Positions 34,883 through 49,600 of a stretch of DNA of 64,000 bases are shown piece after piece. Each line of letters starts with the position of its first letter. Position 1 is the stretch's first letter. Position numbers and translations under genes: made by a program. The notes under the pieces are model-generated. The model had not been told where the DNA came from. It did no database searches and saw only the letters and a list, made by a program, of their open reading frames with translations. The DNA comes from Owenia fusiformis (taxonomy: Eukaryota; Annelida; Polychaeta; Sabellida; Oweniidae), in contig CAIIXF020000006.1 of assembly GCA_903813345.2 (NCBI GenBank), positions 29,797,024-29,861,023 of the forward strand, written 5' to 3'.

Positions 34883-37022
34883 GAATAACTTTGTACTATC
34901 TCACATTTTTACGGAACTGAGAAATCAAGGTTTGAAAGTTTAGAGGTCTGTATCTTACTTAGTATTGCTATGTGAAACTTGATTTTTTGTATGTCACCTG
35001 GTCTCACCCTAGAGATATCTTATATGAAATATCATACCTTGAAACAATTTACAAAATCCTTTTTTAAAACTATGGAAATGGAGTTGATACAATTTCCCAC
35101 CGGAATAACAGCTTATTTCTAATTTCAAATTGTCATATCTGATATCAACTGTTTCAACCAATCAACTCTCTAAGAATTGGTCATGTGACTTGCAAAACTT
35201 GGAGTTATAACAATCTTATATTAAAACAAAGTATGCCAATATGCATGTTATTGTATCTAGAATGAAAAATAATGTTTTGCTTTGTAAAAAAGTCTTCAAA
35301 AACCAAAGAATATTATTTAATAAAATAAAGAAAATTCAATTTATAAAACTTTAAAATCAATTTCTCAAATAAGTACAATTATTTCTTAATTTTGGAATCT
35401 CAGGACACCCTTCAAAAAGAATTTATTGCTTTTGAAACTAAGGCAGAAGTACAATGCATTGAAACCAATGATGCCAATACGGTCCCCCACATATTTCCCT
35501 CGGTATAAACCCTGTAGCCTAAACCTCCCAGCACATTACAATGTAGCCCCTAAGGGCCGGTCCGCTGGTCATTATCAGGTTATTTTTGATACAGACCAGT
35601 TGATTTTTTCACTGGGTATAGGAGAATAACATTGCAACTGGTCCGTAATTCCAATTTGACCAGCAGGTTTCAGATCCTTAGGGCCTAAGACATAACCAAT
35701 TTTTATTACATGCACATGGAAGAAATTTGAAAATAGAAAAATAAATTCTAATTCATTTTAGATTAATGAAAGTGATGAAACCTCGATTTAGGTAATCACA
35801 TTTTATTCATTGGGATGCAGCTATCATTATCCATTCATTTTCTGTTGTTTGCTACTCTGTGGAGTACAATTGGGAATTGAAGCAATTGTAGAAGTGGAGA
35901 CTAAGAGTGGCTCTTTGTAAAGAAATTGAACCAATTTGTTACTTTTCCAAAATAAAATGTAGATGATCTAAAAACAATGATCCCAAAAATGCAAAAGAAA
36001 GGACAAATCTGAAAAACATACTAGTAATAAAATAACTAAAAAGATCCCAGATGTTCATAAAGATAACTCCTTATTGATATAGTGAATGGTCAGTAAAAGT
36101 TAAAGCTAGTTTAAATAGATTTAGCTTTTTTCCACAAACTATAAAACATCATTTTGAAAGAAATTTCAATAGTATACAGACAGTGACTGCCTTTGAGCAA
36201 TGTAGTGCAAAATATGACAGTTACTATTTGTTTTGATTACTATATCTAGTATATAACCTATTATTTTGTACTCTATTTGAAGAAACAAATAAGTAGTCTT
36301 TCATTTTCAACATTTAATGATGACAGCTTCGTATATGCATTTCTATTGCATTTGGCCATTCAAACCCCTATAAGACCTGGTAGCAGGGAAGATAAAGGGT
36401 ACTTTTGACTGCTCACATGATCTAATTAACTGGTCATTTGTACTTTTCATCTTCCCTGGTAGCGAGGATTTAGGTTTTCGAGGAAATTAGTAATTCTATT
36501 TCATATCATGTGGCCATGAATAATCCAATGAGCATCCATAATACAAAGAGTAATTGAGGGCATATAATTTGAATATGCATGGGATTACACATACTGTATC
36601 ATTTTATTTTTTTGATCTACTTGTAATAGTTCTAAAAATAAAACATGAAAGGCCAGGCATGCAAACTGGCATGGTATTGTGTTACAAAACATTATTTCAT
36701 TCTAGATACAATAACATGCATATTGGCATACTTCGTTTTAATATAAGATTGTTATAACTCCAAGTTTTGTAAGTCACATGACCAATTCTTAGACCGTTGA
36801 TTGGTTGAAACAGTTGATATCAGATATGACAATTTGAAATTAGAAATAAGCTGTTTGTCTGGAGATGGTACAATTTAACACTGAATTCTAGCTTAATGAG
36901 AGGGAATTGAGATGGGGCATGTATCTGAGATGAAAGCCTGTGTTTCAAATAGTAAAATTCCATGTCTATCTCAATTTTTTTGAAAATGGCAGTTAGTACA
37001 AAGTTATTCTCACGCGACGAAA
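34883..37022. repeat. Large inverted repeat (foldback-like) around a 1.4-kb centre
   Basis: Inner arms 35107-35280 and 36685-36855 are near-identical inverted copies (for example AACAGCTTATTTCTAATTTC against its inverse). Outside them, a patch with AGAATAACTTTGTACTA recurs inverted at about 36990-37022. The centre holds smaller inverted repeats (about 35545-35690 and 36378-36470). No protein-coding potential is seen. Probably a decayed foldback or large MITE. Confidence 0.7.
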
Positions 37023-38515
37023 TATCATTCATTTTAAAATCATATCATCGTCTATGAATGCCTATTGATATCATGAAAAACAGAAATCACATGGACTTAT
37101 TAAATGCTATTAGCATACCCATTTCCTAGGATTTGCATCAATATGATAAAAAATCTAAAATTAAAAGATCACAGAATGCACTGAACGAAAATCATATCTC
37201 AAGGCCCCTGCATCTATAAATCAAATACAATATTTGCTCAAATGTGTAACATATTATTTTATCGTGTATACTTAATCACATCATATATTAGGGTAATTGT
37301 CAACGTGACCAATTCAAGGTTAATACCACATGCAGTTCATGATTTACTCATCACTGTAGTTATGCGTGGACATCTTGGCAAAATTGACAAAGCTTGAGGC
37401 GCAAAATTATTTTCCTAAAAGTCTTTTGTACTGCGCTTGTGTGTGAGCCTTGGCCTCTTTTGAAACATTTGGTCTTGCTTTGTGAAATGTCTAATCTTTT
37501 TAGAAAAAAACATTGTCAAAAAATGAGGCCTACAGTATTTTGAAAAAAGGCCAGAATGTAAAAAATAGATAAATAGGAACTCCCCCCCCCCTTCGAGTCC
37601 ATTGGTGGAAGTAGTAGATGCCAGTACATGTACATATTGAAATGATATGAAACATAGTAGAGCAAATATGTTAATGCATGATAATATCTTATATAAACAT
37701 GACGATAATAAAATTAAATGTTACTGGTCATATTGCACTCGGAACGCCTCGTTTTAGATTTGGATAGCTACTTTTATTTACAGTGATACATTTTGAGATA
37801 TAAACGCTATCTATTGTCAATAAGTGATGCGTACTTGTCAATAAGACCTACCCTACCTAAGGTTCACGAACAAAGGAGTTGAATAATTTGCAGAGGGAGG
37901 ATGACCTCTGAGATCTATTATTCAGTATCTTGTTGTAATGTTTGAGTTTGGTATTATCATAAGACAATTATTACACTATCTGCAACATGCCCAACTTTCG
38001 GAAGCCTTTAAAGGCCCCATGCGTGTAATTCTTGACTCTTATATGATTAAAATGCCCTTTTGTATGCTAGCTTCAAAACTCTACTAAAGTTCTTTTAATA
38101 GCCAACAACAACCTAAGGCAATAAATCACAAACAGGTGATTGAGTTCCATGTTACGGTCGAAATTCTCCAAAGATTCCATGTGCTCTAAAAACCACTTTG
38201 GTTGTTACAATTAAAACTCTAAGATAGATCGCATATTATATTATTTATTCTTTACAGTCATACATTTTGTACTCGAAAGTGCATTCTGAGATCTATTTCT
38301 AATAAAGCATGATATTCATTGTATTTTTTCTCGTGTGGAGTAAATCTACTTCAGCATTTTAAACTCAGTACAAATAACAAAATCTAGTTGTTTCAATCAA
38401 TAAAAACGCTACTTATGACGTGCATGGACCTGAGGACAATTCGGGAAATGCGGGGTAATCTCAGCTTTAAGCGTTAATCTCTGCCTTATTTGAAAAGCTA
38501 ACTATGCGTTATATA

Positions 38516-39320
38516 CAGGGTGTTCAGGAAATAAAGAGAATAATGTCATAACTTTTTTATTTATTCATGGATTTCAATAAAATTTGCAGGGATTATACTT
38601 TCAACATATTTAAACATACTTTTGGAATTTCAGCTTCAAGTGATTTGATTGGTCAATTCTATGGTTAGCATAGCAACGCGAGTAGCGTTAAGGCGGGGCA
38701 CGTAGAATAACTGCAGTGGTTTCTGTGTAACATTTAGCATGGCAAAGCGATGTTGACTCCATATTTAAAGCTTTCTTGGTGCATCTCTATGATAAAACTC
38801 TTCTATTGTTTTGTTCTACTTAATGCAGGCATTACATAGAAAGCGACCCGGGATGCAATTTCTCTTCCACTTGGACAATTCCCCCTCCCATACTGCTGCA
38901 ATATTCACAACAAAAAAATTGAGCAGCCGAGATTAGAGCAACTCAAGCATTCACCTTATCCACCCAACCTAGCGCCAAATGATTTATATTTCTTTGCTGA
39001 ATCAAAATGGGACTTAAGAGAACACGCTTTTGAGAATTTGAGAACTATGTTTAAGCATCCATTTTAAGTCATAGTCTTGTTAGATTCTCTTTTTAAAACA
39101 TTTAAAACATGCAAATATACTGCAGTTATTCCACCTTCCCCGCCTTAGCGCTACTCGCGTTGCTATGACAACCACAGAATCAACCAATCAAATCGCCTGA
39201 AGCTGAAACTCCAACATTAAGTTAAAATATGTTAAAACTATAATCTCTGAAACTTTAAATGCAATCCACGAACAAATAAAAAAGTTATGACATTATTATC
39301 TTTATTTCCTGAACACCCTG
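38516..39320 (+). mobile_element. Defective mariner-like transposon with intact TIRs and TA duplication
   Basis: Flanked by TA (38514-38515 and 39321-39322). Termini start CAGGGTGTTCAGGAAATAAA and are matched inverted at the right end, with homology for about 45 bp. Between them (about 38853-39046) a frame shows relics of the mariner catalytic domain: a HLDNSPSHTA-like block and an SPYPPNLAPNDLYFF-like block, as in D,D34D transposases. The element is only 805 bp, so most of the transposase is deleted and the rest is broken. Not active on its own. Confidence 0.85.
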
Positions 39321-40655
39321 TATATCATTTTGAAGTATTTTTTATTCGCATTTCAGTGAAATTATTTTTCCTTAAAAATTTGATGGGATCTACCATATTT
39401 TTAAAGTTGGATATACCCCGACAAATACGCTGTAAAACGTAACACGTTACGCTTAAATGGTTCGTTGAAATTGGGATAACTTTTGAAATAATGATCAGAA
39501 TTCCACTAAAATTTCACATTTTATTCAATGGAACATGTGCATTTATGAGGTCACATAGCGACTCCAGTTCAAATTGTCTAAATATGAACGCTTCAAAATT
39601 GTGTAAGGTTTTGAAGACGAACAAGCAATAAGTTTACCTTGATTTTACCTTCTAATTTTGGTCTGATTTGAAAAAAATTAACTGCACTATATTGTCACGG
39701 CGAAATTTACGAAACAATAACCGATTTGTTTATTTCGCAAATGATATTAAAATAAGAGCTGATTTTCGAGAATTGAAAAAATGTGACGCATCAATTTTAC
39801 AACAAATTCCAAATTGGATTTCCTGACCGTTTTTCAAAATTCAAAAACATTGTAGAAATATTGTTCTCGAGATCTTGCTACCTTGTGAATTTTATCATGA
39901 TTAAATAAGGATAAAGTATTTTCTTTTTGGTTTGTTTTGGTATTTTGACGCCATAATGTTACGCTTATTGTCCCCAGTTTCGTGCGACGTGTAACTCCAT
40001 TTAGTTCAAATATTACATAGGGCCTTTAATAATTATAAATTAACCTGCCGTATCAAAATATTATTTTATTAGTGTATGAATTTATAAATATGAGTGCACT
40101 ATTTTTCGAATGGCCTTACCAAACAAGCAAACAAACAAATAGACAAACAACAGTGAAACAATCGTTTAACGAAAAAGAAATCTTCAAACAGTTTTCATAC
40201 TTAACAAAATCATAGCACTTAGCCCTGGGTTCGAATTTTCAAAATCAGTTTCAAGATTATGTGACTTTTAAATAAACATACTTATCAAAGTTATCTCTTG
40301 GGCCTTTAAGAAAATGAGAGTCGAATAATAAATGGGCATCAAAACTCCATTAGGCTCAATGATAAGCTTATTCTAGTCTTGAGCTGTCCACGGTATATTA
40401 ATAGAGCAATTTTTGATCGAAGCTATCATACAGAACGTTCGAAATATTAAAATTAATTATGTTAATATTTATTTTTATGTAAAAGGTGCATCAACTTTTG
40501 ATGATATCTCAATTAGTTGCCATAAGGTACTTTATTCTATTTGGATTTGATTGACTTTAGTTTGAGTCTTTGACCGTTCAGGACTCGAGTTGAGTTTGAA
40601 TCGTCTTAAGATATAATTGGCGTTGCTTTAGGAAGTAAAACAATTGGTTCGTGCG

Positions 40656-43600
40656 ATGGGAAGAAGAGATTATGATAAGCAGATTATTAAAGTAGTTTAT
40701 TCTACAGGGATTTTTGTAGCGTTTCTTTGCTGCGTAGGAATAATCAAAAGCATCGCCCCGTACAATGACGGGCTACAGTCGCAGTTCCACCACTCGGAAG
40801 GAACGCACAGCGAGGCGTTTGCATGGAACTCACGAAGTCTTTTACAAGCTAAAAGATCAGAGGTAAATACAAAAAAGTGATTTCTTGTAAGCAAATCCAA
40901 AAATGTGTTATTTCTTTTTCGAGTTCTTTTCTAGCAGTTTTTTAGCGATGTCTAATTGTCGAGAAAAAATTACCCCCCCCCCCCTCCCTCCCATAACTCA
41001 GACGAGCCTGTTTTAGTCAGCCTATTTTAGCTTATTAGTGTACAGTATATATTGTTACTACTTAAAATGTTATTAAGCGCCATGCCGCCATTATTGTAAA
41101 TGGCTATCAATTTTGATTTACGTTACTTATTTGTAACCGCATGGACTCCAAATAGTTTAGCATCCAAGTAATTTTTTAAGCTATATGTAGGCATTTATAC
41201 AGATGCAATCATAACGTTCCATTTTTTGTCTTGTTACACAATTAAGATATAAGGGGCGATCTTTAAATTTCGCAAGTTACTCTAGATCTATCTCAGCAAA
41301 TCATATCGTGAAACATAATTGTTGAAATATGTATGCGCAAGTGTCAACGGGGAAATACAAAAATGATTACATAACTCAAGAAAAATAAAACACTAAGAGC
41401 ACACCACTTATAAGGAAAACAAACCCAAACTATCCCAAGTCAGTATCCAAAGGGAAAAGAAGCAATGTATTATACCCCTCCCCCACCATTCAACTACGAT
41501 ATCACAATCCGAGACCGTAACACCAAGAAACATTTCATTAATACCGAAGTCATCATGATACTTGTTGAAGAATTACTCTAAAATTGAAAGTTTTGAATAA
41601 TCATAACTTCAAAAATAATAGTAGTTAATATAGTATACATTCAAGATAAAGCGTTCAGTCTTAAATGATGTAGGACAGACAAAATTCATTTTCGAAATCC
41701 ATATGCGTATCAAAGGGTCAATATCCATCCGCAAAGACACCATAATCCATAAAACACAATGTTTCACAATGGTCATCAGGGGAAATCTATGGCTGGTTTT
41801 AGATTTTTGTTTCTCAACCATATTTCCCCAATTTTCAGTAATATGGATTATTCCTGATAACACTCAGGACGATAGGCAGCTCCTTTTGGCACCATTATTT
41901 TTATTTATATACATCATCGAAATGACAATATCTCGGACAATAGTTTTACACCAAATTTTGACAAGTTGTTTAAATGTGATAATCCTTATTAAAGATTGTA
42001 TTTCAATTTAAAGTATAGGTCCCGGGGTATAGGTAATTTGCTGTTTTCCCCTAAACTTTATTTATCCGTCACCAGGCCAACATTTTCCTCTTCACGTCGG
42101 GAAAAGGCTAAGGCGACTTCATTAAAAAGAGCTTAAACGTATGGTTGTTAAAGTATCCCAAGTCTTTCTTCTTGGTACATATTAGTAAAAATCAAATTCA
42201 TATTTTACTATTGTCTGGGTGAATCAAAGGGTAGTGTTCACTGCTCTGTCGTTTAGTAAGGGCTCATATCCCTATTATTACGTTTTATAACAGGTTAAGC
42301 ACAATTCCCTCTCCATGGTTATGCTAAGTGCGATGTAGTAATTGAAGCAAGCCATGATCATTCAAGGTATTACAACTTGTAATGCTATTAAATCATGGTC
42401 GGGTTTAAAAATCTTGGAACTAGTTTTGAGCAAACTTCAATGTTTAATCTCATATTGTACAACAAATTATTTTACCATATAAGCTGGTTCAAAATGTTTT
42501 GCGAATGAAATAAACTTAAACAAAAGGCAAAGTATTGGGCGTTCTCCTATTACCATTATCAATGGTTTGACATCGATATTCAAATTTCTGGCAGTCTTAA
42601 GAGAAAAAATATTTGAAAAATATGTTTCTGTAAATCTTTGCCGCAACTGGCTTTGCCCATTTTATCTGAATAGGGAATGTAGGCAACCTTGTTTAGCGCC
42701 ATTGTGCACTTGAATGTAACTTTCTTATGACTCTACCACTTGATCATTGCTTTCCCCTATACAAATTTACTTTAGAATTCCAAAGTCCTCGATGCCCTCC
42801 ACAAATTCTTTAAATAACAGGACTATTGATAATAATAACATTCTCTAAGGACTTGATAAGCTTAAACGGTTGCATGATCAAGTTGTGGTATTATTACCTT
42901 ACACTATTGACACACCGTACTAGTATTATCTCGGGTAAAGACGTGATTTAGAGGACGCTGTCCACTATTTCATCTTCTATGCCCATCTGACTAATTCCAT
43001 TGAGTAATACATGTATAATACTGATCGGTTTTGCTCGTATCTAATATCATATATTTCATTCTGATGTTTTTATCTAATGCTAAGATTAAGACTTAAACAT
43101 GTTCAAGAGTTTAAAACGATGCTTTGTGTAAAATATGTTTTAGGTCATATGACCTCACATGCTACAAGAGTATGTCAAACGAGCTTTTATTTTCAATAAC
43201 AAATTTCGAAAATGGCAATGTACCTTTCGCCAGAGTTTGCCAGTATTTCAGTACGTTTGTTTTAGGTTCAAACAATAACTGGGAAAGACATTTAAGTCAG
43301 TGTCTATTTGGATGATCGATTATCAGTAACAAACATGTCCACGATTTTCTCAGGAACAAGGCAATCTCTCTAAGGAATCGATGGATGTTGTTATCGTTGC
43401 CTCTCCTAAAATGTATCAGAAAGTTTTTAACAAGTTTAAACGGACAAAAACAACCAGTAACGTATTTTACAATACTTTTTGTGTTATAGCCAATGCCATG
43501 CATGACGGTTAAACCGTGTCTTTATACATCATTACATGTAGCTCCTGATGTTTTTCAGTGCAGGGACGTTCACAATTATGACATCAGTCAGTCATGCGAG

Positions 43601-46600
43601 TTCGTCAGCAACGCTCCAGCCTGTAAGATGGTGGAAGGTTTCATAAACTACATTGATGTTATCTATTGCAAATTTCCCAACAACCTTATCCCATTGGGAA
43701 TGGTTATATTGGTAAGTTCATCTACTTATACCTATTGCTAAGCAAGACGTCCATCTGTCTATCTAAAAACCAAACCTCTAATTTCGCTTGAATGAATGAA
43801 AATATATGGCCCACGTTCCAAATACAGATATCTAAAATCCTTTTTGTTATGGTCTCCGGTTGTTATCGAACAAACGACCAGTGCCATCTAACCGGAGTGC
43901 GTTTCTACATATGCCTCAACATAAGACCTAGTTCAATTCTTTGCCTCTTTGTTTCCAGTTCATCTGGTGGATGTTTATATTCATAGGACTTGCCATAACT
44001 GCTGATGACTTGTGAGTACAAAACATGTTCAGAATATGTATATTATGAAACGTATGAAGTGTGGAGTATGTCAAATAATTATTCCCTGTCATATTCCTCA
44101 CTCTCTGATTGGTCTATGTCTTACACGTGACTAGGAAACAAGAAGCCATATTCGCCGCCTGTGAGTTCGTCCAGTGTAATCTGAACCATTCCCAGACTAG
44201 CATTTTGTGCAATGTACTTTTATACTATGTCGAATACTAGTAGATCATTCCAAGATGAAACTATGTTAATGGTGTATTCTCCTCAAATCCAAAAACCCAC
44301 TACATTTGAAACATTTGAAGTATGTCCAGATTTTGTATTACTACAGTCTCATTAAGATAAAATTGATCACTTTGATATGAAACTATATCCAAATGGTGTA
44401 TTCTCCTCAAATAAAAAATCCCATTACAACTTGAAACATTTGAAGTATGTCCAGATTTTGTATTACTACAGTCTCATTAAGATAAAATTGATCACTTTGA
44501 TATGAAACTATATCCAAATGGTGTATTCTCCTCAAATAAAAAATCCCATTACAATTTGAAACATTTGAAGTATCTCCAGATTTTGTATAACTACAATCTC
44601 ATTAAAATAAATTGGATAATTTCAAGAGGAATGTATGTCCAAATGTATGTCCATGTGGTGTATTCTCCTCAATAAGAAGAAGATAATTGCAAGTTGAAAA
44701 GTTTGAATATGTCCAAATGTTGTTTTACATCTTATTAAATTAAAATAGATAATTACAAGATAAAATAATGTTAATAAAATATCAATTACTTACTTAATTC
44801 CTCTACTTTCAAATCAAAATATATTCTTTAAGTTTGCACTTTCAAGTTAAATGGATATAGATACTTGACCAATTCTTACAAGGGTAAGTGTTTTGATAAT
44901 AACGTAAGAGGTGAAGAAAGAATTCTTATAAGTACGTAGCTATTTATCAATTCGAAGTAAATTATTAGAAGTGGTCTCATAGGATACATTTAATTGAGTA
45001 TTACTAATTAAGGCACAACATACGTCATAGTAGACCCTAGATAGCTCGTCCAATAATAAACAGATTCTGAAATCTCAGGCAGGGAACATGTGATTTTAAG
45101 TTTGGATTGGAAAACTTTTTTTCTGTAGCAGGCCTACCGACTTTATACATACACATTATTATACATGTACATTCTGACAATGCACGTGTGAATTTATTTT
45201 ACAATTAATGTATGTTTATTTTATATTTCAGTTTTTGTCCCGATCTCGCTGTTATATCAGATACCCTTGGATTGAGCCCCAATGTAGCCGTATCCTTTTG
45301 TAGAACTAGTGCAAGGTGGTTAATCTTGTTTATTTATTTGCACTCACTTGTATGATAAACAATATATCAAACATTGTCAAAAGTGGTTTCTGAAACGCTA
45401 TCAGCAGTGTTATTACAGCAGTGAATTATTTATGTTGGCAGTACTTAATCAGGGACATTCGAATGATAAATTATTTTTTCATCATAAGGTGTGACTTAAT
45501 TTATAGTTTCTAATCAAAATATTTCATCATAAATAATAATAAATAAAAATAAGATTCCAATGTTTAGTGGTAATAGTAGAATCAATAGTCAAGTGGTTGT
45601 TCGTTGAGGTACACACAACTCACGTCAACGGCAGTATCCAGTAACCCAAAATGGCCACTAAGCTGTTTATTATTCCTTAATCAGGAATAGGGTGTTACAT
45701 TTCTTGCATTTGGAAATGGCGCTGCTGATATTTTCTCGGCATTCGCCGCCTTTCAGGCAACATCAGGAGGAGATGCTGGTTTAGCTGTCGGTGGATTATT
45801 TGGTAAGGTACAGTTCTGATCTATGTTTTTTCCATATAACATGTTAACCCTTCTATGAAACTATATGTATATGATCAGAATTGGTCGCAATAAAGAAATA
45901 TATATATATCAGATATTTAACTCAATGCGCCAAATGTTGCTTTTTGAGTAGTTGTCACAACGTACCCTCATCTCATTATATACAACATATACATTATTCT
46001 TATTATAGGCGCTGGGGTGTTTGTCACCACAATAGTTGCAGGATCGATCGCACTTGTAGCACCCTTCACAGCTATGCAGCGTCCTTTGTTGAGAGATATT
46101 ATCTTCTACCTTGCTGCCCTCTATTGGACGTTTTACATTTTCTATAGAGGAGAGATTTTCCTTTGGGAAGCAATAGGTATAAACAGATTTGAAACCTTTC
46201 ATAAATAATTTCAATGCTTGTGAAAATACAATTACACTTATTGTCAAATCTAATTTCTTTTTTTTTTATTTTAGGGTTCATGGTGATGTATGTACTTTAC
46301 GTCATAGTTGTTGTTTTGTCACAGAAGACATATGATGAACAGCAGGATAGTAGAAGACGCTCTATGATGTCTGGTAATATAATGGCCTTGATTTTAATTA
46401 CTTTTATGAAGGTCTTTACTTGACCATTTTTCATAATAAAAACAAAGTCAATACATTTCAAAACTTCTGACTCTCTGGTATCACTACACACACATCACAC
46501 ATGGTAATTACCAGATTTTAAGATGAAAATTGCTCATAGTTAATCGTGTTTTTTTTTAATTTCTTAATTCATTTTCCAACATATAATACTATTTCATTGA

Positions 46601-49600
46601 CCTCACTTGTCTTTTTGGGAGATATTGCCGATTTCAATTATCTCTTTTTCGTAGACTAAAATATTTCTGAATCCATTATATCATTGTTTTGGGTGTTTGA
46701 GTCGCTTCCATGTGACCAAATGTATTTTTCTTTTAATTACCACTCAGGTGTTGAGATGAAAGGGCATCGGCCATCAATTCAACTGGAAAAGATAGACGAT
46801 GCAGCAGTTGTGAACGTACCAGAGGTCGAATCAAAGTCGACAATTTCAAAAGTTGAGGGAGAAGTTGTTAATGCATATGGTGTTGGATCACTGAGGCTTG
46901 TTCTTACACCCCTAGATTTAGATCCATCCAGCATTGATGGAAATACGAACCCAGCATTTAAGCCTGATGATGCTAAGATTGAATCCAAGGAAGAAAAGGG
47001 TAAAAATCATGATATTAGTGAAACTAAATTGAACCTAACGAAAGTAACAACAAGATGGCACAGTAGCAAAGACTAGTAAAACAAAGGTCAATTAGTTTAT
47101 TTCAAAAAACAATAAAATGTTAGAACTTTTGAAGTTATGTGCAAGTTTTATTTGTTCTGTGAACTTCAATATATTTGCAGCTGAATATATGCAGATAGAT
47201 GTCAATGCTAATTCAGAAAAAACTGATGTACAATATGAGACATCAAACTTGGAAAAGGGAATCTTTACAGTTGGAGACAAAACAGGTTTGCTTTTCATAC
47301 AAAGTTCAATGAAATATCCATGTTCAAAACTTCAAATATAATTTTTCATAATCAAACGGAAAATGAAATTGAAAATGAGAAATAAAAAGATTAAAAGATT
47401 ACAATTCTTCTTATCGTACCTTTATGAACAGAAAATGGCAAACTACAGAAAGAAACGGATGATGGTACTAGTGAAAAAGATGAAAAAATAGTCGAAGCAG
47501 TGAGTAAAGATCCCAATGAAGATTTGAAAAATAACGAATCAGTTCGAAAAATCGTAAGACAAACAAGCCAAGGTAAGAGGGCTTTTCTTTTTTATCGTGC
47601 ATATAAAATAAAGTGTTTTTGCTGTATGCATGTAAATTATTGTATATATATATATAATAGTAATCTGTACCTAGCGGCCTTGTCTTGCCCAAGTCAGTAT
47701 TATCTTTCATTTATCTCGATTTTCAATTAATATACCTAAACTTTCAAAAGATCGACAACGACTTAGGAAAGGCTACTACCTGCTTTGGTGCCCAATTCGG
47801 AACCATGCACAGGGAAAACACTTCCAGAAAAAGTGATATAGTTTATACATACTCCAATAAATATTATATTTATAAAGCATATTAACCAAAAAATATTTCT
47901 GCTTTCATGATTCCTATTACCTGTCTCTCAGTTTTAATACAATTTTATTTTTAGTTTCTTTCAACCTGGATGCTATGAATACTGAAGGTATGCAGGAAGG
48001 TACTTACAAAAGGAGATACAGTTTAGCTACTGAAATTTCTGTTATTGGTAAGTTGGTAAATTAATAAAACAAATATTAGCATAAATCAAACAGTTGTCAA
48101 AAATCATACATCTTCAGAAAGGATAGGTATCGATATGGTGAACTGAATTCAACAATGTTTTTTCTCTAAACCAATTATTGAAAACATTCTGTAAAAAACA
48201 CGGTCCTTTATGTAATGTTGTACTGATTGGCAACAATTTAATGCAAAAATTATTTAGATATATTTTATATAAAGTTTTTACATGTACTTGACCCCAAGGG
48301 GTGTGAATGTACTTGAAGAATAAATAAATATATTTTATATAACTGTTTTTGTTAACATTTTTTGTTTTTTAGTGCAATTGTCTTTTGTTCCTTTCTACCA
48401 ATTCTTGAGAATGAAATAAAATGTCTTTCCGAACCCTGTTGGAACAAAATAGCATATACAACATTTTTACCTCTCAATATAATAGTTATACAAAGGAAAC
48501 TTTGGTTGATTTCACAAAAAGTATGCAAAAACTCCCAAAATAGATAACAATTAAGATAAACATTTTATTTCATTAGCAAGATACTTTTTTTTAAATCAAC
48601 CAAACTTTCCTTTGTACAATTACAATATTGAGTTTATGTCGTTTTGTTCCTCTGAGGTTCGGATAGATGTTTCATTCCGAACATATTATACCAAGAACGA
48701 AAGAAGTGGCTGATGTGTTTTCTAAAACAATATAGAGAAAAGTATATAATATAAATTTCAAATTACAATGTTACCATCCAAAAGATGACAATTAAATTGA
48801 CGATATGTAAAATTTTCAGAATGTTTTGATGATTGGTTTAAGAGGAACGCGTGTTCAAAATGTTCACCATATCGATACCACTCCTTTGTACTATATTACA
48901 TATATATGGCTCAGTGGATGCCTATTCATTGCAGAGGATCTGGAAAAGAGACGAATTAAAGAAGAAGAGGCCAAACTTGTTGTAGAAAACCCAATTAAAG
49001 AGTTCTTGTATGCTTTATCACCCATAAGAATAGACGCATGGTCTGAAATGAGATGGTTTATTAAAGCATATGAAGTGTTTAAGGTATGGCCTTTAAAAGG
49101 TAGACTACAGCATTTGAAGCAATATTATCAGAAACTCAAAATCAAGTCATTTGCATGTGCATGTCCCTTAAAATTGTATTAAAGTACAGCTACTACTTGT
49201 ATTTGTATTTTAAACTAATAATTTGCAACAAAATAAATTGAATATACATCAGAACATAATAATAAATTATTCCATTTTTATTCGTTATTTGTCTTCAGTC
49301 ACCTATCCAACTTTTATTGAATGCAACTATTCCTTGTGTGAGTTACGCTGAGAAAAACAACAACTGGAATAGACATGTGAGCTGTCTCAATTGTGTATTG
49401 GCACCTTCTCTTCCTATATTAGGATTTAAATGTAAGAGTCTAATCTCTTTTTCATACTTGTTAACTCTACAATCCTATGTAAAATCCTCTGATTATAATA
49501 TATAAACTGATCACTATAAATAAATGAATAAATAGATAAACTAAACTATATTAAGCTGCCATATTGTATGTCGATAACTGCAGACTATTCTAAGTCATGT

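Larger units (their letters stand above)
33763..40655. other. Intergenic region with repeats; no supported gene
   Basis: Begins with the 3' UTR of the AJM1-like gene (AATAAA at 34287). It holds a family C repeat (34342-34595), a large inverted repeat (34883-37022), a poly-C tract near 37584 and a mariner remnant (38516-39320). The remainder (about 37050-38500 and 39330-40600) is AT-rich with nothing I can identify. The last part must include the NCLX promoter and 5' UTR. Confidence 0.5.
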
